From NCBI GenBank assembly GCA_945869265.1, contig CAMBOI010000009.1, forward strand, positions 1 to 64,000: a stretch of 64,000 nt of DNA, written 5' to 3'. Every line of letters begins with the position of its first letter. Within the stretch, counting starts at the first letter, position 1. Shown here piece after piece: positions 1 to 8,832 of the stretch. This DNA comes from an uncultured Prevotella sp. (GTDB lineage Bacteria > Bacteroidota > Bacteroidia > Bacteroidales > Bacteroidaceae). The translations under genes and the position numbers were made by a program. The notes beneath the pieces were generated by a model, which was not told the DNA's origin, did no database searches, and saw only the letters and a program-made list of their open reading frames with translations.

Positions 1-71
1 GTGCCTAAAAAATGAAGAATTAAATCTGTGATAATAAACTTAATTATTAATCAGTGAAAATCTGTGGAGAA

Positions 72-179
72 ATGACTAAGGAGAACAAATCGAGGCTTAT
101 TAAGTTTCTATGGAATCTTGCCTCAGCAATATTGGCAGCGGTCGGGACCGCTTTGGGGGTCAGCTGCGCAGTAGCGTAA
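72..179 (+). CDS. Smalltalk-type small protein (35 aa)
   Basis: A 35-codon ORF starting ATG ACT AAG, with a GGAG just upstream, and followed at once by a strong terminator. The protein has a short basic N-terminus, a tryptophan at residue 14 and one hydrophobic helix (about 15-31) rich in Ala and Gly that ends in a GVSC motif at 29-32. This pattern (charged start, central Trp, Ala/Gly helix, Cys near the end) matches from memory the Bacteroidota 'smalltalk protein' family of roughly 30-35 residues, whose function is unknown. The leader before it holds repeated 'atctgtg'/'atcagtg' words. The start, the stop and the terminator are seen; the family name is recall, and a membrane location is inference. 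Confidence 0.62.
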   Translation: MTKENKSRLIKFLWNLASAILAAVGTALGVSCAVA

Positions 180-187
180 AATTCATT

Positions 188-232
188 AAAAAAAAGAGTC
201 TCGCGTCGTGTTGACATGAGGCTCTTTTTTTT
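188..232. terminator. Bidirectional intrinsic terminator
   Basis: A 12-bp stem (191-202 with 218-229, one G:U pair) is flanked by A-tracts on the left and T-tracts on the right, so each strand ends in a U-run. It ends the small-protein transcript on the plus strand and probably the leu operon/TPR transcript arriving on the minus strand. Confidence 0.8.
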
Positions 233-318
233 GTTTTTTATTATATATTACCACACCCTTGCACGCTTATTCTTTGGAATGAAAAGCGGGTCGGATTTCT
301 TGAAATACTTATTATTGA

Positions 319-996
319 TTATTTTGTATTGTTGAACATATCCTGTAGCTGACCGCGAGGAGCGCCTTTTCTGACTGCCTCGTCGAGCATACGACGCGCG
401 TCGGACTTGCGGTTCATTCGTATGAGCAAATCTGCCTTGGAAACGATGTAGTCGATATTCTTTGAGTCATATTCGATGGCCTTGTCCCAATCCATGAGGG
501 CGGCATCGAGAAATCCGTCTTCGGATTCGAGCAACGCTCTTGAGGCGTAAGCTACGGAGTGGTCGGGGAAGATCTCGATGATACGGTTGTAGTTGTCCAT
601 CGCCTCCTTGTTCTTGCCTTGCTTGATATAGATAAACGCCAAGGCGAGCATACCATCAATATTCTCGGGAGCCACCTTGAGGAAGGAGCGGTAGTCGTTG
701 GCGGCGAGTTCGTAACGACGCAACTTGCCGTTGGCATAACCACGATAGAAGAGAGCGGCGGGATTGGACGGTTCGCGCTTCAGGATGTCGTTATATGTCT
801 CGATGGCATAATTCCACTGCTGGAGTTCGAGATTTACGGCAGCCTTGCGCAGATAGAGGTCGGATGAATACTCGGACGACATTATCTGACGGTTGAGCAC
901 AGAAAGAGAGTCGCGCCATTCCTTCTGTGTCTGCGAAAAAATGCTGCCAACCCCGCCAAGGGTCAGCAGCATTGTGATGATTATTGTTCTGATCAT
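319..996 (-). CDS. Secreted tetratricopeptide-repeat protein
   Basis: A 225-residue protein. An N-terminal hydrophobic stretch (about 3-20, ending in FSQ) looks like a signal peptide, so the protein is probably periplasmic. The rest is made of TPR-like helical pairs of 34 residues, with repeated motifs such as '[20 protein letters not shown]', '[20 protein letters not shown]' and '[20 protein letters not shown]'. The ATG overlaps the leuB stop by 4 nt (ATGA), so it is translationally coupled and is the last gene of the leucine operon. TPRs mediate protein binding; nothing here points to a role in leucine synthesis, so the link may be only transcriptional. Confidence 0.85.
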   Translation of the reverse strand: MIRTIIITMLLTLGGVGSIFSQTQKEWRDSLSVLNRQIMSSEYSSDLYLRKAAVNLELQQWNYAIETYNDILKREPSNPAALFYRGYANGKLRRYELAANDYRSFLKVAPENIDGMLALAFIYIKQGKNKEAMDNYNRIIEIFPDHSVAYASRALLESEDGFLDAALMDWDKAIEYDSKNIDYIVSKADLLIRMNRKSDARRMLDEAVRKGAPRGQLQDMFNNTK

Positions 997-2072
997 GCTT
1001 TCTTGATGTAGTCAACAATCCATGCGCCTACCTCCTTAGTGCCATACTTTGCACCACCCTCAACCTGAATCTCGGGTGTACGCACGTTCTGGTCGAGTGA
1101 GGCGTCAACAGCCTTGCGGATGAGAGCGCCCTCCTCCTTGAGGTCGAAATACTCATAGAGCATTGCCACAGAGAGAATCTGAGCCAAGGGATTGGCGATG
1201 TTCAAGCCCTTGCCCTGAGGCCAAGAACCATGGATAGGCTCGAAGACGGGAGTGCTGCTGCCTGTGGAGGCTGAGGGCAGAAGACCCATCGAACCGGTGA
1301 TGCACGAACCCTCGTCGGTGAGGATGTCGCCAAAGGTGTTCTCGGTGACCATCACGTCGAAGAACTTGGGATCCTGAATCATACGCATGGCTGCATTATC
1401 CACATACATATAGTCGGTCTCAACATCGGGATATTCGGGAGCTATCTCCTGTGCAATCTTGCGCCACAGACGGCTTGATGCAAGTACGTTGGCCTTATCC
1501 ACCACGGTGAGGTGCTTGCGACGCTGGCGGGCATACTGATAGCCCACGCGCAGGATGCGCTCCACCTCGGGACGTGTGTAGTAGTTGGTGTCGAGAGCAT
1601 CCTCTACTCCATCGGCATTGATTGAAGGCTCCTGCTTCTTGCCGAAGTACATACCGCCGGTGAGTTCGCGGATGCAGATGAAGTCGGCACCACGCACAAT
1701 CTCGTCCTTGAGCGGAGACTTGTGGACGAGGCAGTCGAAGGTAGTGACAGGACGGATGTTGGCAAACAAGCCGAGCTTCTTGCGCATGGCGAGCAGACCC
1801 TGTTCGGGGCGCACCTTGGCAGAGGGGTTGTTGTCAAACTTAGGGTCGCCAACAGAGGCAAAGAGCACTGCGTCGGCCTCTTCGCACACCTTGAATGTCT
1901 CCTCGGGGAAGGGGTCGCCCACCTCGTCGATGGCATGGGCACCGCAGAGGGCTTCCTTGTATTCCACTTCATGTCCGAACTTTTCGGCTACGGCACTCAT
2001 CACTGCCACGCCCTGTTCCATAATCTCGGGGCCGATACCATCGCCCGCGAGAACTGCAATTTTCAATTTCAT
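993..2072 (-). CDS. leuB: 3-isopropylmalate dehydrogenase LeuB
   Basis: Oxidises and decarboxylates 3-isopropylmalate to 2-ketoisocaproate with NAD, in the cytoplasm; in species with the citramalate route the same enzyme oxidises 3-methylmalate. The length of 359 aa is normal. Visible landmarks are GDGIGPEI near residue 10, the substrate-binding [10 protein letters not shown] near 140, the [12 protein letters not shown] segment near 221, and the isocitrate/isopropylmalate dehydrogenase signature [19 protein letters not shown] near 246. It begins 3 nt after the stop of the upstream acyl-CoA condensing enzyme and its stop overlaps the TPR gene, which fits one operon. Confidence 0.97.
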   Translation of the reverse strand: MKLKIAVLAGDGIGPEIMEQGVAVMSAVAEKFGHEVEYKEALCGAHAIDEVGDPFPEETFKVCEEADAVLFASVGDPKFDNNPSAKVRPEQGLLAMRKKLGLFANIRPVTTFDCLVHKSPLKDEIVRGADFICIRELTGGMYFGKKQEPSINADGVEDALDTNYYTRPEVERILRVGYQYARQRRKHLTVVDKANVLASSRLWRKIAQEIAPEYPDVETDYMYVDNAAMRMIQDPKFFDVMVTENTFGDILTDEGSCITGSMGLLPSASTGSSTPVFEPIHGSWPQGKGLNIANPLAQILSVAMLYEYFDLKEEGALIRKAVDASLDQNVRTPEIQVEGGAKYGTKEVGAWIVDYIKKA

Positions 2073-2075
2073 ATC

Positions 2076-3635
2076 TTATTCTTCTATTAAGTTCAACATC
2101 TTGAATGTAGCCTTGATGGCGGCTTCCGTCTGGTCGGCATCAAGTCCGCGAGTACGGAAGAGCTTGTCGCCATTGCGCCATGTGATAACCGTCTGCACAA
2201 GGGCATCGGTGCGTCCGCCGGGAGGGATAGTGACTGCATAGTTCTCGAGTATGGGGAACGTGCGGTCGAGATAATCCTTGTAGATCTTGCGGAGCGCCTT
2301 GACGAAGGCGTCATACTGTCCGTCGCCGGTAGAATCGCTCTCATACTGCTCGCCATTAATCTCCACCTTGACACTCGCCAACGGTTTGAGTCCGTAAGCC
2401 GAAGACACCATATAGCTCACGAGCTTCACCTTGTCCTCGGGAGCGGCATGCTTGAGCACGTCGCTGACGATGAAGGGCAGGTCGTCCTGAGTTACAATCT
2501 CCTTGCGGTCGCCAAGTTCGGTGATACGTTGTGTCACCCTACGTGTCTGTTCGGGAGTGAGTTCCAGTCCCAGTTCCTGCAGATTGCGGGCGATGTTAGC
2601 CTTGCCGCTGTTCTTGCCAAGTGCATACTCACGCTTGCGTCCGAATCGCTCGGGTACGAGGTCGTTGCAATAGAGGTTATCCTTGTTGTCGCCATCTGCA
2701 TGCACTCCAGCCACCTGTGTGAACACATTATCACCGATGATTGGCTGATTGGGCGCAACTGCAATACCCGAATATCCCTCCACGAGTCGGCTAATGTCGT
2801 TGAGTTTGTCCTCATGGATACTGGTCTTGGCATTAAACTGGTCCTTGAGAATCACCTGAACGCTCGACAGAGGGGCATTGCCACATCTCTCCCCCAACCC
2901 ATTCACCGTGACATGCAGTCCCTTGGCACCACTGAGCACGGCGGCAAGCGAGTTGCTCACCGCGAGGTCGTAGTCGTTGTGGGCATGGAAGTCGAAGTGC
3001 AGATTGGGATAGCGCTTCACCATCTTGCGGAAATATTCAATCACCTGCAGGGGATTCATGATGCCAAGAGTGTCGGGCAGCATGAAGCGCTTCACCTCGG
3101 CGGTGCTCAGGGCGTCCATCATCTGATAGACATACTCGGGAGAGTCCTTCATGCCATTGCTCCAATCCTCGAGATAGAGATTCACGGAGATGCCCCTTGA
3201 ACGGGCATAGAGGATGGTGTCGAGAATGTCTGCAATATGCTCCTCGGGAGTCTTGCCCAACTGCTGTGTGCAATGCTTGAGCGAACCCTTGGTGAGGAGG
3301 TTGACGGTATGGCAACCGCACTCCACAATCCAGTCGATAGACTGGTATCCATCCACGAATCCTAATACCTCGACACTATCGGCCTTGCCAATCTGAGCGG
3401 CATAGCGGCAAATCATCTTCACCGCATCCTTCTCGCCCTCCGACACTCTGGCAGAAGCCACCTCGATACGATCGACGTTGACATCCTTGAGGAGCGTGCG
3501 GGCAATCATCAGTTTCTCATGGGGCAGAAACGACACTCCGCTGGTCTGCTCTCCGTCGCGCAGAGTGCAGTCCATAATCTCGATAAACGGTTGTATGCCG
3601 GTGCGTGGACGGCTTATTTGTTCTGCGCTTCCCAT
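2076..3635 (-). CDS. Isopropylmalate/citramalate synthase family enzyme
   Basis: A 519-residue DRE-TIM metallolyase. The catalytic motif DCTLRDGEQ lies near residue 22, the metal-binding [10 protein letters not shown] near 214 and the [13 protein letters not shown] segment near 244. A C-terminal LeuA-type allosteric domain follows ([14 protein letters not shown] near 425). The family condenses acetyl-CoA with a 2-keto acid. The window already has an ordinary leuA at 5875-7374, so I infer that this paralogue is a citramalate synthase (acetyl-CoA plus pyruvate), feeding isoleucine synthesis through LeuC, LeuD and LeuB. A second isopropylmalate synthase cannot be excluded. Its start overlaps the end of leuD by 22 nt, so coupling is likely. 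Confidence 0.85.
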   Translation of the reverse strand: MGSAEQISRPRTGIQPFIEIMDCTLRDGEQTSGVSFLPHEKLMIARTLLKDVNVDRIEVASARVSEGEKDAVKMICRYAAQIGKADSVEVLGFVDGYQSIDWIVECGCHTVNLLTKGSLKHCTQQLGKTPEEHIADILDTILYARSRGISVNLYLEDWSNGMKDSPEYVYQMMDALSTAEVKRFMLPDTLGIMNPLQVIEYFRKMVKRYPNLHFDFHAHNDYDLAVSNSLAAVLSGAKGLHVTVNGLGERCGNAPLSSVQVILKDQFNAKTSIHEDKLNDISRLVEGYSGIAVAPNQPIIGDNVFTQVAGVHADGDNKDNLYCNDLVPERFGRKREYALGKNSGKANIARNLQELGLELTPEQTRRVTQRITELGDRKEIVTQDDLPFIVSDVLKHAAPEDKVKLVSYMVSSAYGLKPLASVKVEINGEQYESDSTGDGQYDAFVKALRKIYKDYLDRTFPILENYAVTIPPGGRTDALVQTVITWRNGDKLFRTRGLDADQTEAAIKATFKMLNLIEE

Positions 3636-4204
3636 GTCTCTATCTTATCCTTGTTTTCAAGCAGATAGTCGATGTCGTCGAGACCATTGATGAGGCAGTG
3701 TTTCTTATAGCCGTTGATTTCAAACTGCTCGCTCTTGCCTGTAGCGAGGTTAGTGACAGTCTGGTTGGGCAAGTCAACCTTCACCTCCATCTTCGGGTTC
3801 TGCTTGATACTCTCGAAGAGTTCGGCAAGGAACTCCTCGCTCACTACCACCGGGAGCACGAAGTTGTTGAGTTCGTTGTTCTTGTGAATGTCAGCGAAGA
3901 AGCTGCTGATGACTACACGGAATCCATATCCGGCGATTGCCCATGCGGCATGCTCACGGCTTGAGCCCGAACCGAAGTTCTTGCCTGCCACGAGGATGCA
4001 GCCTCCGTAGGTGGGGTCGTTGAGCACGAAGTCCTTCTTGGGCGAACCGTCCTTGTTGTAGCGCCAGTCGCGGAAGAGGTTTTCTCCAAAGCCTTCCTTG
4101 TCGGTGGCTTTGAGGAAGCGTGCGGGTATTATCTGGTCAGTGTCCACATTCTCCAAAGGAAGGGGCACACATGTACTTGTTATAACGTCAAATTTCTGTT
4201 TCAT
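3614..4204 (-). CDS. leuD: 3-isopropylmalate dehydratase small subunit LeuD
   Basis: Small, swivel-domain subunit of isopropylmalate isomerase (2- to 3-isopropylmalate, or citramalate to 3-methylmalate). The length of 196 aa is typical. The family pattern is clear: [14 protein letters not shown] near residue 19 and the active-site loop [20 protein letters not shown] near 77. It pairs with LeuC encoded upstream but is separated from it by a 265-bp gap full of small stem-loops, an unusual spacing for two subunits of one enzyme. Confidence 0.96.
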   Translation of the reverse strand: MKQKFDVITSTCVPLPLENVDTDQIIPARFLKATDKEGFGENLFRDWRYNKDGSPKKDFVLNDPTYGGCILVAGKNFGSGSSREHAAWAIAGYGFRVVISSFFADIHKNNELNNFVLPVVVSEEFLAELFESIKQNPKMEVKVDLPNQTVTNLATGKSEQFEINGYKKHCLINGLDDIDYLLENKDKIETWEAQNK

Positions 4205-4469
4205 CTTTCAATCTTCAATATTTTGGGGCACGGATAGACGCGGCTTTTTCAAAGTCACGGCTTTGGCTCCGCATAAATATGTTTATATCACGGTGCTTCG
4301 TGGTTACGGCTTGCTTCGCAAGTTCACGGCTTAGTTACATTTTTTCAATATTTCATTTTTAGAGCCGTGTCTATACTTTAGTATAGCATTGAGCTAATTA
4401 AGCCCACATACATCGCGCAGCCCAGCCGTGTCTTTTTTAAAAAGCAGTGTTAATCCGTGCCTAATAATC
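4205..4469 (-). repeat. Stem-loop-rich leuC-leuD intercistronic region
   Basis: No gene is seen in this 265-bp gap. It carries repeated GCCGTG/CACGGC words and a series of small perfect hairpins: CTTGC-ttc-GCAAG, CACG-gtgctt-CGTG, ATAAA-tatg-TTTAT and TATAC-ttta-GTATA. A short TTGAAGATTGAAAG heptamer-like tract lies just before the leuD ATG. It looks like a palindromic (REP-like) element and may affect mRNA processing or the LeuC:LeuD ratio; that role is inference. Confidence 0.55.
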
Positions 4470-5864
4470 TTACAACATTTCTCGGGGATCAGTGATTTTT
4501 CCTGTCACAGCGGCAGCGGCAGCCACTAAGGGTGAAGCAAGGATAGTGCGTGAGCCGGGACCCTGACGACCCTCGAAGTTGCGGTTGCTGGTGCTCACTG
4601 CATACTTGCCTGCAGGAACCTTGTCATCGTTCATGGCAAGACATGCCGAGCAACCCGGTTGGCGAATCTCGAAGCCTGCCTCGGCAAACACCTTGTCGAG
4701 ACCTTCCTCACGAATCTGCTTGTCAACAGCCCATGAACCGGGAACAAGCCATGCCACCACGTTGTCGGCCTTCTTTCTGCCCTTCACGATAGAAGCAAAG
4801 GCGCGGAAATCCTCGATACGTCCGTTGGTGCATGCACCGAGGAATACATAGTCGATGGCATGACCGATGAGCTTTTCGCCCGGAGCGAAGCCCATATAGT
4901 CGAGCGACTTAAGGAACGATGCCTTGCCAGCCTCGTCGATGTCTGAGAGTGAGGGGATTGCCTCGGTGATACCGATACCCATTCCGGGGTTGGTGCCGTA
5001 GGTGATGCGTGGCTCGATGTCGGCAGCCTCGAAGTTGAGTTCCTTGTCGAACACGGCGTCATCACCGCTCTGCAAGGTCTTCCAATATGCCACTGCCTTG
5101 TCCCAAGCCTCTCCCGTAGGAGCAAACTCACGACCCTTGATATATTCGAATGTTGTCTCGTCGGGAGCAACGAATCCTCCGCGGGCACCCATCTCGATTG
5201 AGAGGTTGCAGAGAGTGAGACGACCTTCCATGGTCATATCCTTAACCACCTGACCGGAGTACTCTACAAAGTAGCCTGTGGCTCCTGAGGTGGTGAGCTT
5301 TGACATAAGATAGAGAGCCACATCCTTGGGAGTGACACCATTCTGAAGTTTTCCGTTGATGTTGATGCGCATCGACTTAGGCTTCTGCTGAAGGATGCAC
5401 TGAGAGGCCATAACCATCTCAACCTCAGATGTTCCGATACCAAACGCCACAGCACCCATTGCACCATGTGTGGAGGTATGTGAGTCGCCGCACACGATAG
5501 TCATACCGGGAAGCGAAAGTCCTTTCTCGGGACCTACGACGTGGATGATACCGTTGTCCTTGGACATCATGCCATAGTGGGTGAGACCGAAGTCGGCGGC
5601 ATTCTTTGCCAGTGTATCTACCTGCTTCTTGGATACAGGGTCCTCGATGGGCTTGTCCTGATCGTGGGTGGGAGTGTTATGGTCGGGCATGCAGACGATA
5701 TGGTCGGGACGGAAGCACTTGAGTCCTCTCTCCCTCATACCAGCGAATGCCTGTGGCGATGTCACCTCGTGGCAATAGAGGCGGTCGATGTAAAGCTGTG
5801 TGGGACCGTCTTCAATCTGCTGAACGACGTGCTTGTCCCAAATCTTGTCAAATAATGTATTCAT
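4470..5864 (-). CDS. leuC: 3-isopropylmalate dehydratase large subunit LeuC
   Basis: Aconitase-family subunit holding the 4Fe-4S cluster. The length of 464 aa is normal. Cluster and active-site landmarks are visible: [20 protein letters not shown] near residue 129, one cluster cysteine in FLGACTNGR near 343, and two in [11 protein letters not shown] near 402. It follows leuA by 10 nt, so the two are co-transcribed. It partners LeuD (3614-4204) in isomerising isopropylmalate, and probably citramalate if the neighbouring synthase makes it. Confidence 0.97.
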   Translation of the reverse strand: MNTLFDKIWDKHVVQQIEDGPTQLYIDRLYCHEVTSPQAFAGMRERGLKCFRPDHIVCMPDHNTPTHDQDKPIEDPVSKKQVDTLAKNAADFGLTHYGMMSKDNGIIHVVGPEKGLSLPGMTIVCGDSHTSTHGAMGAVAFGIGTSEVEMVMASQCILQQKPKSMRININGKLQNGVTPKDVALYLMSKLTTSGATGYFVEYSGQVVKDMTMEGRLTLCNLSIEMGARGGFVAPDETTFEYIKGREFAPTGEAWDKAVAYWKTLQSGDDAVFDKELNFEAADIEPRITYGTNPGMGIGITEAIPSLSDIDEAGKASFLKSLDYMGFAPGEKLIGHAIDYVFLGACTNGRIEDFRAFASIVKGRKKADNVVAWLVPGSWAVDKQIREEGLDKVFAEAGFEIRQPGCSACLAMNDDKVPAGKYAVSTSNRNFEGRQGPGSRTILASPLVAAAAAVTGKITDPREML

Positions 5865-5874
5865 AAATATTAAT

Positions 5875-7374
5875 TTATCCTCTAAATTTGTTTATACAAT
5901 CTATGTAAGCCTCGACGGAAGCGGTGACGATATCGGTGTTGGCACCGAATCCGTAATACACGTTGCCGTTGTATTCCACCTGCATGTGCACCTTACCAAC
6001 GTCATCAGAACCCTTGCTGATGGCCTGGATGGTGAACTCCTTCAGAGTCATGTGCTTCTGGATAATCTTCTTCAGGGCCTTGATGGCAGCATCCACAGGA
6101 CCATTGCCGGTGCTTGCCTCCTCAAACTTCTGACCAGAGATGTCGAGACCGATACTGGCGACACTCTTCACTCCCATGCCGGTAGTTACCTGCAGGAAGT
6201 CGAGTTTCACGGCATGACTCTCGGCAGTGTCGGCACCGGCGAGCATCAGGATATCGTCGTCGTTCACCTCCTTCTTCTGGTCGGCAAGGCGGAGGAACTT
6301 CTGATAGATGGCATCCACCTTCTCCTCGTCGTCGATCTTCACTCCGAGCACACCGAGGCGGAACTTCAGTGCGGCACGACCTGAGCGGGCTGTCAGTACG
6401 ATAGAGTTGTCGTCGAGACCCACGTCCTTCGGGTCGATAATCTCGTAGGTGGATACATTCTTGAGCACTCCGTCCTGGTGAATACCGCTGGAATGGGCGA
6501 AGGCATTGCGACCCACGATAGCCTTGTTGGCCTGTACGGGCATGTTCATCAGGCTCGACACCATGCGGCTTGTGGGGCATATCATTGTGGTGTTGATATT
6601 TGTGTCGATGTCAACATCCTTATGACACTTGAGTATCATGGCAATCTCTTCGAGCGAGGTATTACCTGCACGCTCACCGATTCCGTTGATAGTCACCTCT
6701 GCCTGGCGAGCTCCGTTGAGCACACCGCTGAGGGTGTTGGCTGTGGCCATACCGAGGTCGTTGTGGCAGTGGGTTGAGATGATGGCATTGTGCACACCAT
6801 CCACATGCTCCATAAGATACTTGATCTTGGCGCCATACTCCGAGGGAAGACAATAGCCTGTGGTGTCGGGGATATTTACAACAGTGGCACCAGCCTTGAT
6901 GACTGCCTCTACCACGCGGGCAAGATACTCATTGTCGGTACGTCCGGCATCCTCGGCGTAGAACTCCACGTCCTCAACATATTTTTTGGCATACTTGACG
7001 GCAGCAACGGCACGCTCGATAATCTCCTCGCGGTTGCTGTTAAACTTATACTTGATGTGAGAATCGCTTGTTCCAATACCTGTGTGAATACGCTTGTGCT
7101 TGGCATATTTTAGCGACTCGGCAGCAACGTCGATGTCCTTCTCCACAGCGCGGGTAAGGGCGCAGATGGTGGGCCATGTCACTGCCTTAGATATTTCAAT
7201 AACTGAATTGAAATCACCAGGGCTTGAGATAGGGAATCCAGCCTCGATGATATCAACTCCGAGTTTTTCCAGTTGCTTGGCCACCTGAATCTTTTCAACG
7301 GTGTTCAACTGGCATCCAGGAACCTGTTCGCCGTCCCTGAGCGTAGTGTCGAAGATAAATAATCTGTCTGTCAT
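5875..7374 (-). CDS. leuA: 2-isopropylmalate synthase LeuA
   Basis: First committed step of leucine synthesis: acetyl-CoA plus 2-ketoisovalerate. At 499 aa it is the shorter LeuA form. Visible are the catalytic [12 protein letters not shown] near residue 9, the metal-binding [11 protein letters not shown] near 200, [14 protein letters not shown] near 229, and the C-terminal allosteric leucine-binding domain with [16 protein letters not shown] near 427. It is the first gene of the operon, downstream of a Leu/Ile leader-peptide attenuator (7473-7616) and a heptamer array. Its paralogue at 2076-3635 probably serves isoleucine. Confidence 0.96.
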   Translation of the reverse strand: MTDRLFIFDTTLRDGEQVPGCQLNTVEKIQVAKQLEKLGVDIIEAGFPISSPGDFNSVIEISKAVTWPTICALTRAVEKDIDVAAESLKYAKHKRIHTGIGTSDSHIKYKFNSNREEIIERAVAAVKYAKKYVEDVEFYAEDAGRTDNEYLARVVEAVIKAGATVVNIPDTTGYCLPSEYGAKIKYLMEHVDGVHNAIISTHCHNDLGMATANTLSGVLNGARQAEVTINGIGERAGNTSLEEIAMILKCHKDVDIDTNINTTMICPTSRMVSSLMNMPVQANKAIVGRNAFAHSSGIHQDGVLKNVSTYEIIDPKDVGLDDNSIVLTARSGRAALKFRLGVLGVKIDDEEKVDAIYQKFLRLADQKKEVNDDDILMLAGADTAESHAVKLDFLQVTTGMGVKSVASIGLDISGQKFEEASTGNGPVDAAIKALKKIIQKHMTLKEFTIQAISKGSDDVGKVHMQVEYNGNVYYGFGANTDIVTASVEAYIDCINKFRG

Positions 7375-7434
7375 ATCTTTATTATAATTTCTAATTTCTA
7401 ATTTCTACTTCCTAATTGACTTCGTCGAACTTCG

Positions 7435-7472
7435 TTTCCTAATTCCTAATTCCTAATTCCTAATTCCTAATT
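7435..7472 (-). repeat. 7-bp tandem repeat (TTAGGAA type) before leuA
   Basis: About five head-to-tail copies of the heptamer (AATTAGG on the transcribed minus strand), with further degenerate copies to 7381. It lies between the attenuator terminator and the leuA start, so it is part of the read-through mRNA leader. The same heptamer recurs at 25980, 52449, 55987 and 59711. Confidence 0.9.
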
Positions 7473-7512
7473 AAAAAAAGAACCTTCCCCACATGGAAGT
7501 GAGAAAGGTTCC
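7473..7512 (-). terminator. Leader terminator of the leu operon attenuator
   Basis: On the minus strand GGAACCTT (7505-7512) pairs with AAGGTTC (7480-7486) and is followed by seven U (7473-7479): a textbook intrinsic terminator between the leader peptide and leuA. Its 5' arm overlaps the region that can pair with the upstream antiterminator strand. Confidence 0.85.
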
Positions 7513-7572
7513 GTAAATATCACATAGATGAACTACATACACACCTTTTCACTTCCGACCCCGTCCTGAAGT
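7495..7572 (-). promoter_or_regulatory. Antiterminator and protector stems of the leu attenuator
   Basis: The minus-strand segment at 7544-7556 (GGAAGTGAAAAGG) is complementary, with one bulged base, to 7495-7508 (CCTTTCTCACTTCC), which forms the 5' side of the terminator. The same 7544-7556 segment can instead pair upstream in a protector stem (ACTTC at 7568-7572 with GAAGT at 7551-7555, plus an inner GAC/GTC). This gives the classic 1:2, 2:3, 3:4 choice governed by ribosome position on the leader peptide. Confidence 0.75.
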
Positions 7573-7616
7573 CGAATAATAATATTAATAATGTGTAGAA
7601 GTCCAAAATTGTTCAT
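7533..7616 (-). CDS. Leu/Ile-rich leader peptide of the leu operon
   Basis: A 27-codon ORF (ATG at 7616, TAG at 7533). Residues 6-16 read Leu Leu His Ile Ile Asn Ile Ile Ile Arg Leu: eight of eleven are Leu or Ile. It starts about 31 nt downstream of a good promoter -7 box and its last codons overlap the antiterminator strand. The likely role is sensing charged tRNA-Leu and tRNA-Ile: stalling at the control codons would favour the antiterminator and let transcription reach leuA. The mixed codons fit an operon serving both leucine and, through the citramalate-type synthase, isoleucine. Confidence 0.8.
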   Translation of the reverse strand: MNNFGLLHIINIIIRLQDGVGSEKVCM

Positions 7617-7646
7617 ATCTCTATTTTATTTTTTTTAATTCGGCTG

Positions 7647-7678
7647 CAAAGTTATATAAAAAATCGGTAATATGCAAA
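7647..7678 (-). promoter_or_regulatory. Promoter of the leu operon
   Basis: Bacteroidota-type promoter on the minus strand: TTTG (7675-7678), 20-nt spacer, TAACTTTG (7647-7654). It lies about 31 nt upstream of the leader-peptide ATG. Confidence 0.75.
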
Positions 7679-7705
7679 TAATTTGTTACTTTTTTCGGCA
7701 TTTTC

Positions 7706-7736
7706 TTTGTTTTTTCATTATTTATCGCTACTTTTG
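7706..7736 (+). promoter_or_regulatory. Promoter of the WecB-like gene
   Basis: TTTG (7706-7709), 19-nt spacer, TACTTTTG (7729-7736). It fixes the downstream start at ATG 7764; an upstream in-frame TTG at 7683 would precede transcription. Confidence 0.75.
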
Positions 7737-7763
7737 CAGGCAAATATACATTATTTAATACTT

Positions 7764-8828
7764 ATGCATATAACACTCGTAGCAGGCGCACGCCCCAACT
7801 TCATCAAGTTGGCACCTATCATCTGGGCAACCATCAATGCCAAACGTAATGGCAAAGACATATCATACACATTAATATATACGGGGAGCGAGAGCGACCC
7901 TACAGTAGAGGACGACCTATTTGAGCAACTCGAAATCCCCCACCCCGACGTGTTCCTCGGTGTTGACTGTGAGAGTATCAACGAACTCACAGGTAGGGTG
8001 ATGTCGGCATTCGACCATTATCTCGACACCGTGGACACCGACACAGTCATCGTGTGCGATGACCTTGCCTCGACCATGGCAGTGGCTATAGTGAGCAAGA
8101 AGCGAGGCAAGCGCTTAGCTCATCTTGTTGCGGGAACGCGCTCTTTCGACATCAATATGCCGAAGGAAATCAACCGCCTTGTAATCGACGGACTCAGCGA
8201 CCTGATGTTCACCGCGGGAGTGAGTGCCAACAGTATTGCCACGCGCGAGGGAGCGGAACAGAACAAGATATACATGGTGGGTAACCTGCTCATCGACACC
8301 TTGCGCAACAACTACTCGCGATTCAGCCGGCCGAAGTGCATCGACGGTATCGACAAGTATTTCGTGTTGACAATCAATCGCAAGGCTCTGATTTCAGACT
8401 CCGCCTACATAGAGAATATGGTGGCTGCAATAGAGAAGGAAGCAAGCGACATCCCGGTGATTGCGCCATTGCATCCCCTTGCAGCCAAGGCTATCTCGCC
8501 ACTGTTGTCTGAATCTTCGCCGATACGCATAGTTGACAGTTTGTCGTATCTGGAATTCGGTTATCTCACATCCCATGCCTTGGGTATAATAACCGACTCG
8601 GGCAATGTGGCTGAGGAGGCGACCTTCAACACTGTGCCTTGTATAACACTCAACGACTACACCGAGCACATCGAGACTGTCAGCATAGGCAGCAACACCC
8701 TCGTGGGCAGCAACACCATGCTCTTGAGCTCTACTATTGCCGACATCATTGCGGGCAAATACAAACGCTCCGCTATTCCCGACCGATGGGACGGACGAAC
8801 AGCGGAGCGCATCTTGCAGTCTCTGTGA
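7764..8828 (+). CDS. WecB-like UDP-GlcNAc 2-epimerase homologue, active site altered
   Basis: A 354-residue protein with the GT-B fold pattern of non-hydrolysing UDP-N-acetylglucosamine 2-epimerases: an N-terminal GARPNFIKLAP motif (for GTRPEAIK), NMPKEINR (for PEE.NR), MVGNLLIDTL (for GNTVIDAL) and ITDSGNVAEEA (for DSGGIQEEA). Key positions differ. The HVEAGLR motif reads HLVAGTR, losing the glutamate; the TGHRREN motif reads TINRKAL, losing the histidine; and TAQH reads TGSE. I therefore infer a divergent or catalytically dead paralogue rather than a working epimerase. It stands alone, divergent from the leu operon and convergent with the C69 peptidase gene 4 nt away. ATG 7764 is chosen because of the promoter. 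Confidence 0.8.
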   Translation: MHITLVAGARPNFIKLAPIIWATINAKRNGKDISYTLIYTGSESDPTVEDDLFEQLEIPHPDVFLGVDCESINELTGRVMSAFDHYLDTVDTDTVIVCDDLASTMAVAIVSKKRGKRLAHLVAGTRSFDINMPKEINRLVIDGLSDLMFTAGVSANSIATREGAEQNKIYMVGNLLIDTLRNNYSRFSRPKCIDGIDKYFVLTINRKALISDSAYIENMVAAIEKEASDIPVIAPLHPLAAKAISPLLSESSPIRIVDSLSYLEFGYLTSHALGIITDSGNVAEEATFNTVPCITLNDYTEHIETVSIGSNTLVGSNTMLLSSTIADIIAGKYKRSAIPDRWDGRTAERILQSL

Positions 8829-8832
8829 CTAA

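Noticed and set aside
2448..3200. 250-codon plus-strand frame opposite the citramalate/isopropylmalate synthase gene
   Set aside because: It lies wholly antisense to a gene with clear catalytic motifs, and its product (His/Val-rich, no domain) is a codon-usage shadow.
7381..7472. Heptamer array considered as a CRISPR-like array
   Set aside because: There are no spacers: units are contiguous 7-mers, and no cas genes lie in the window.
7473..7616. T-box riboswitch in the leu leader
   Set aside because: No T-box consensus or specifier stem is visible, while a translated Leu/Ile-rich peptide and alternative hairpins explain the region.
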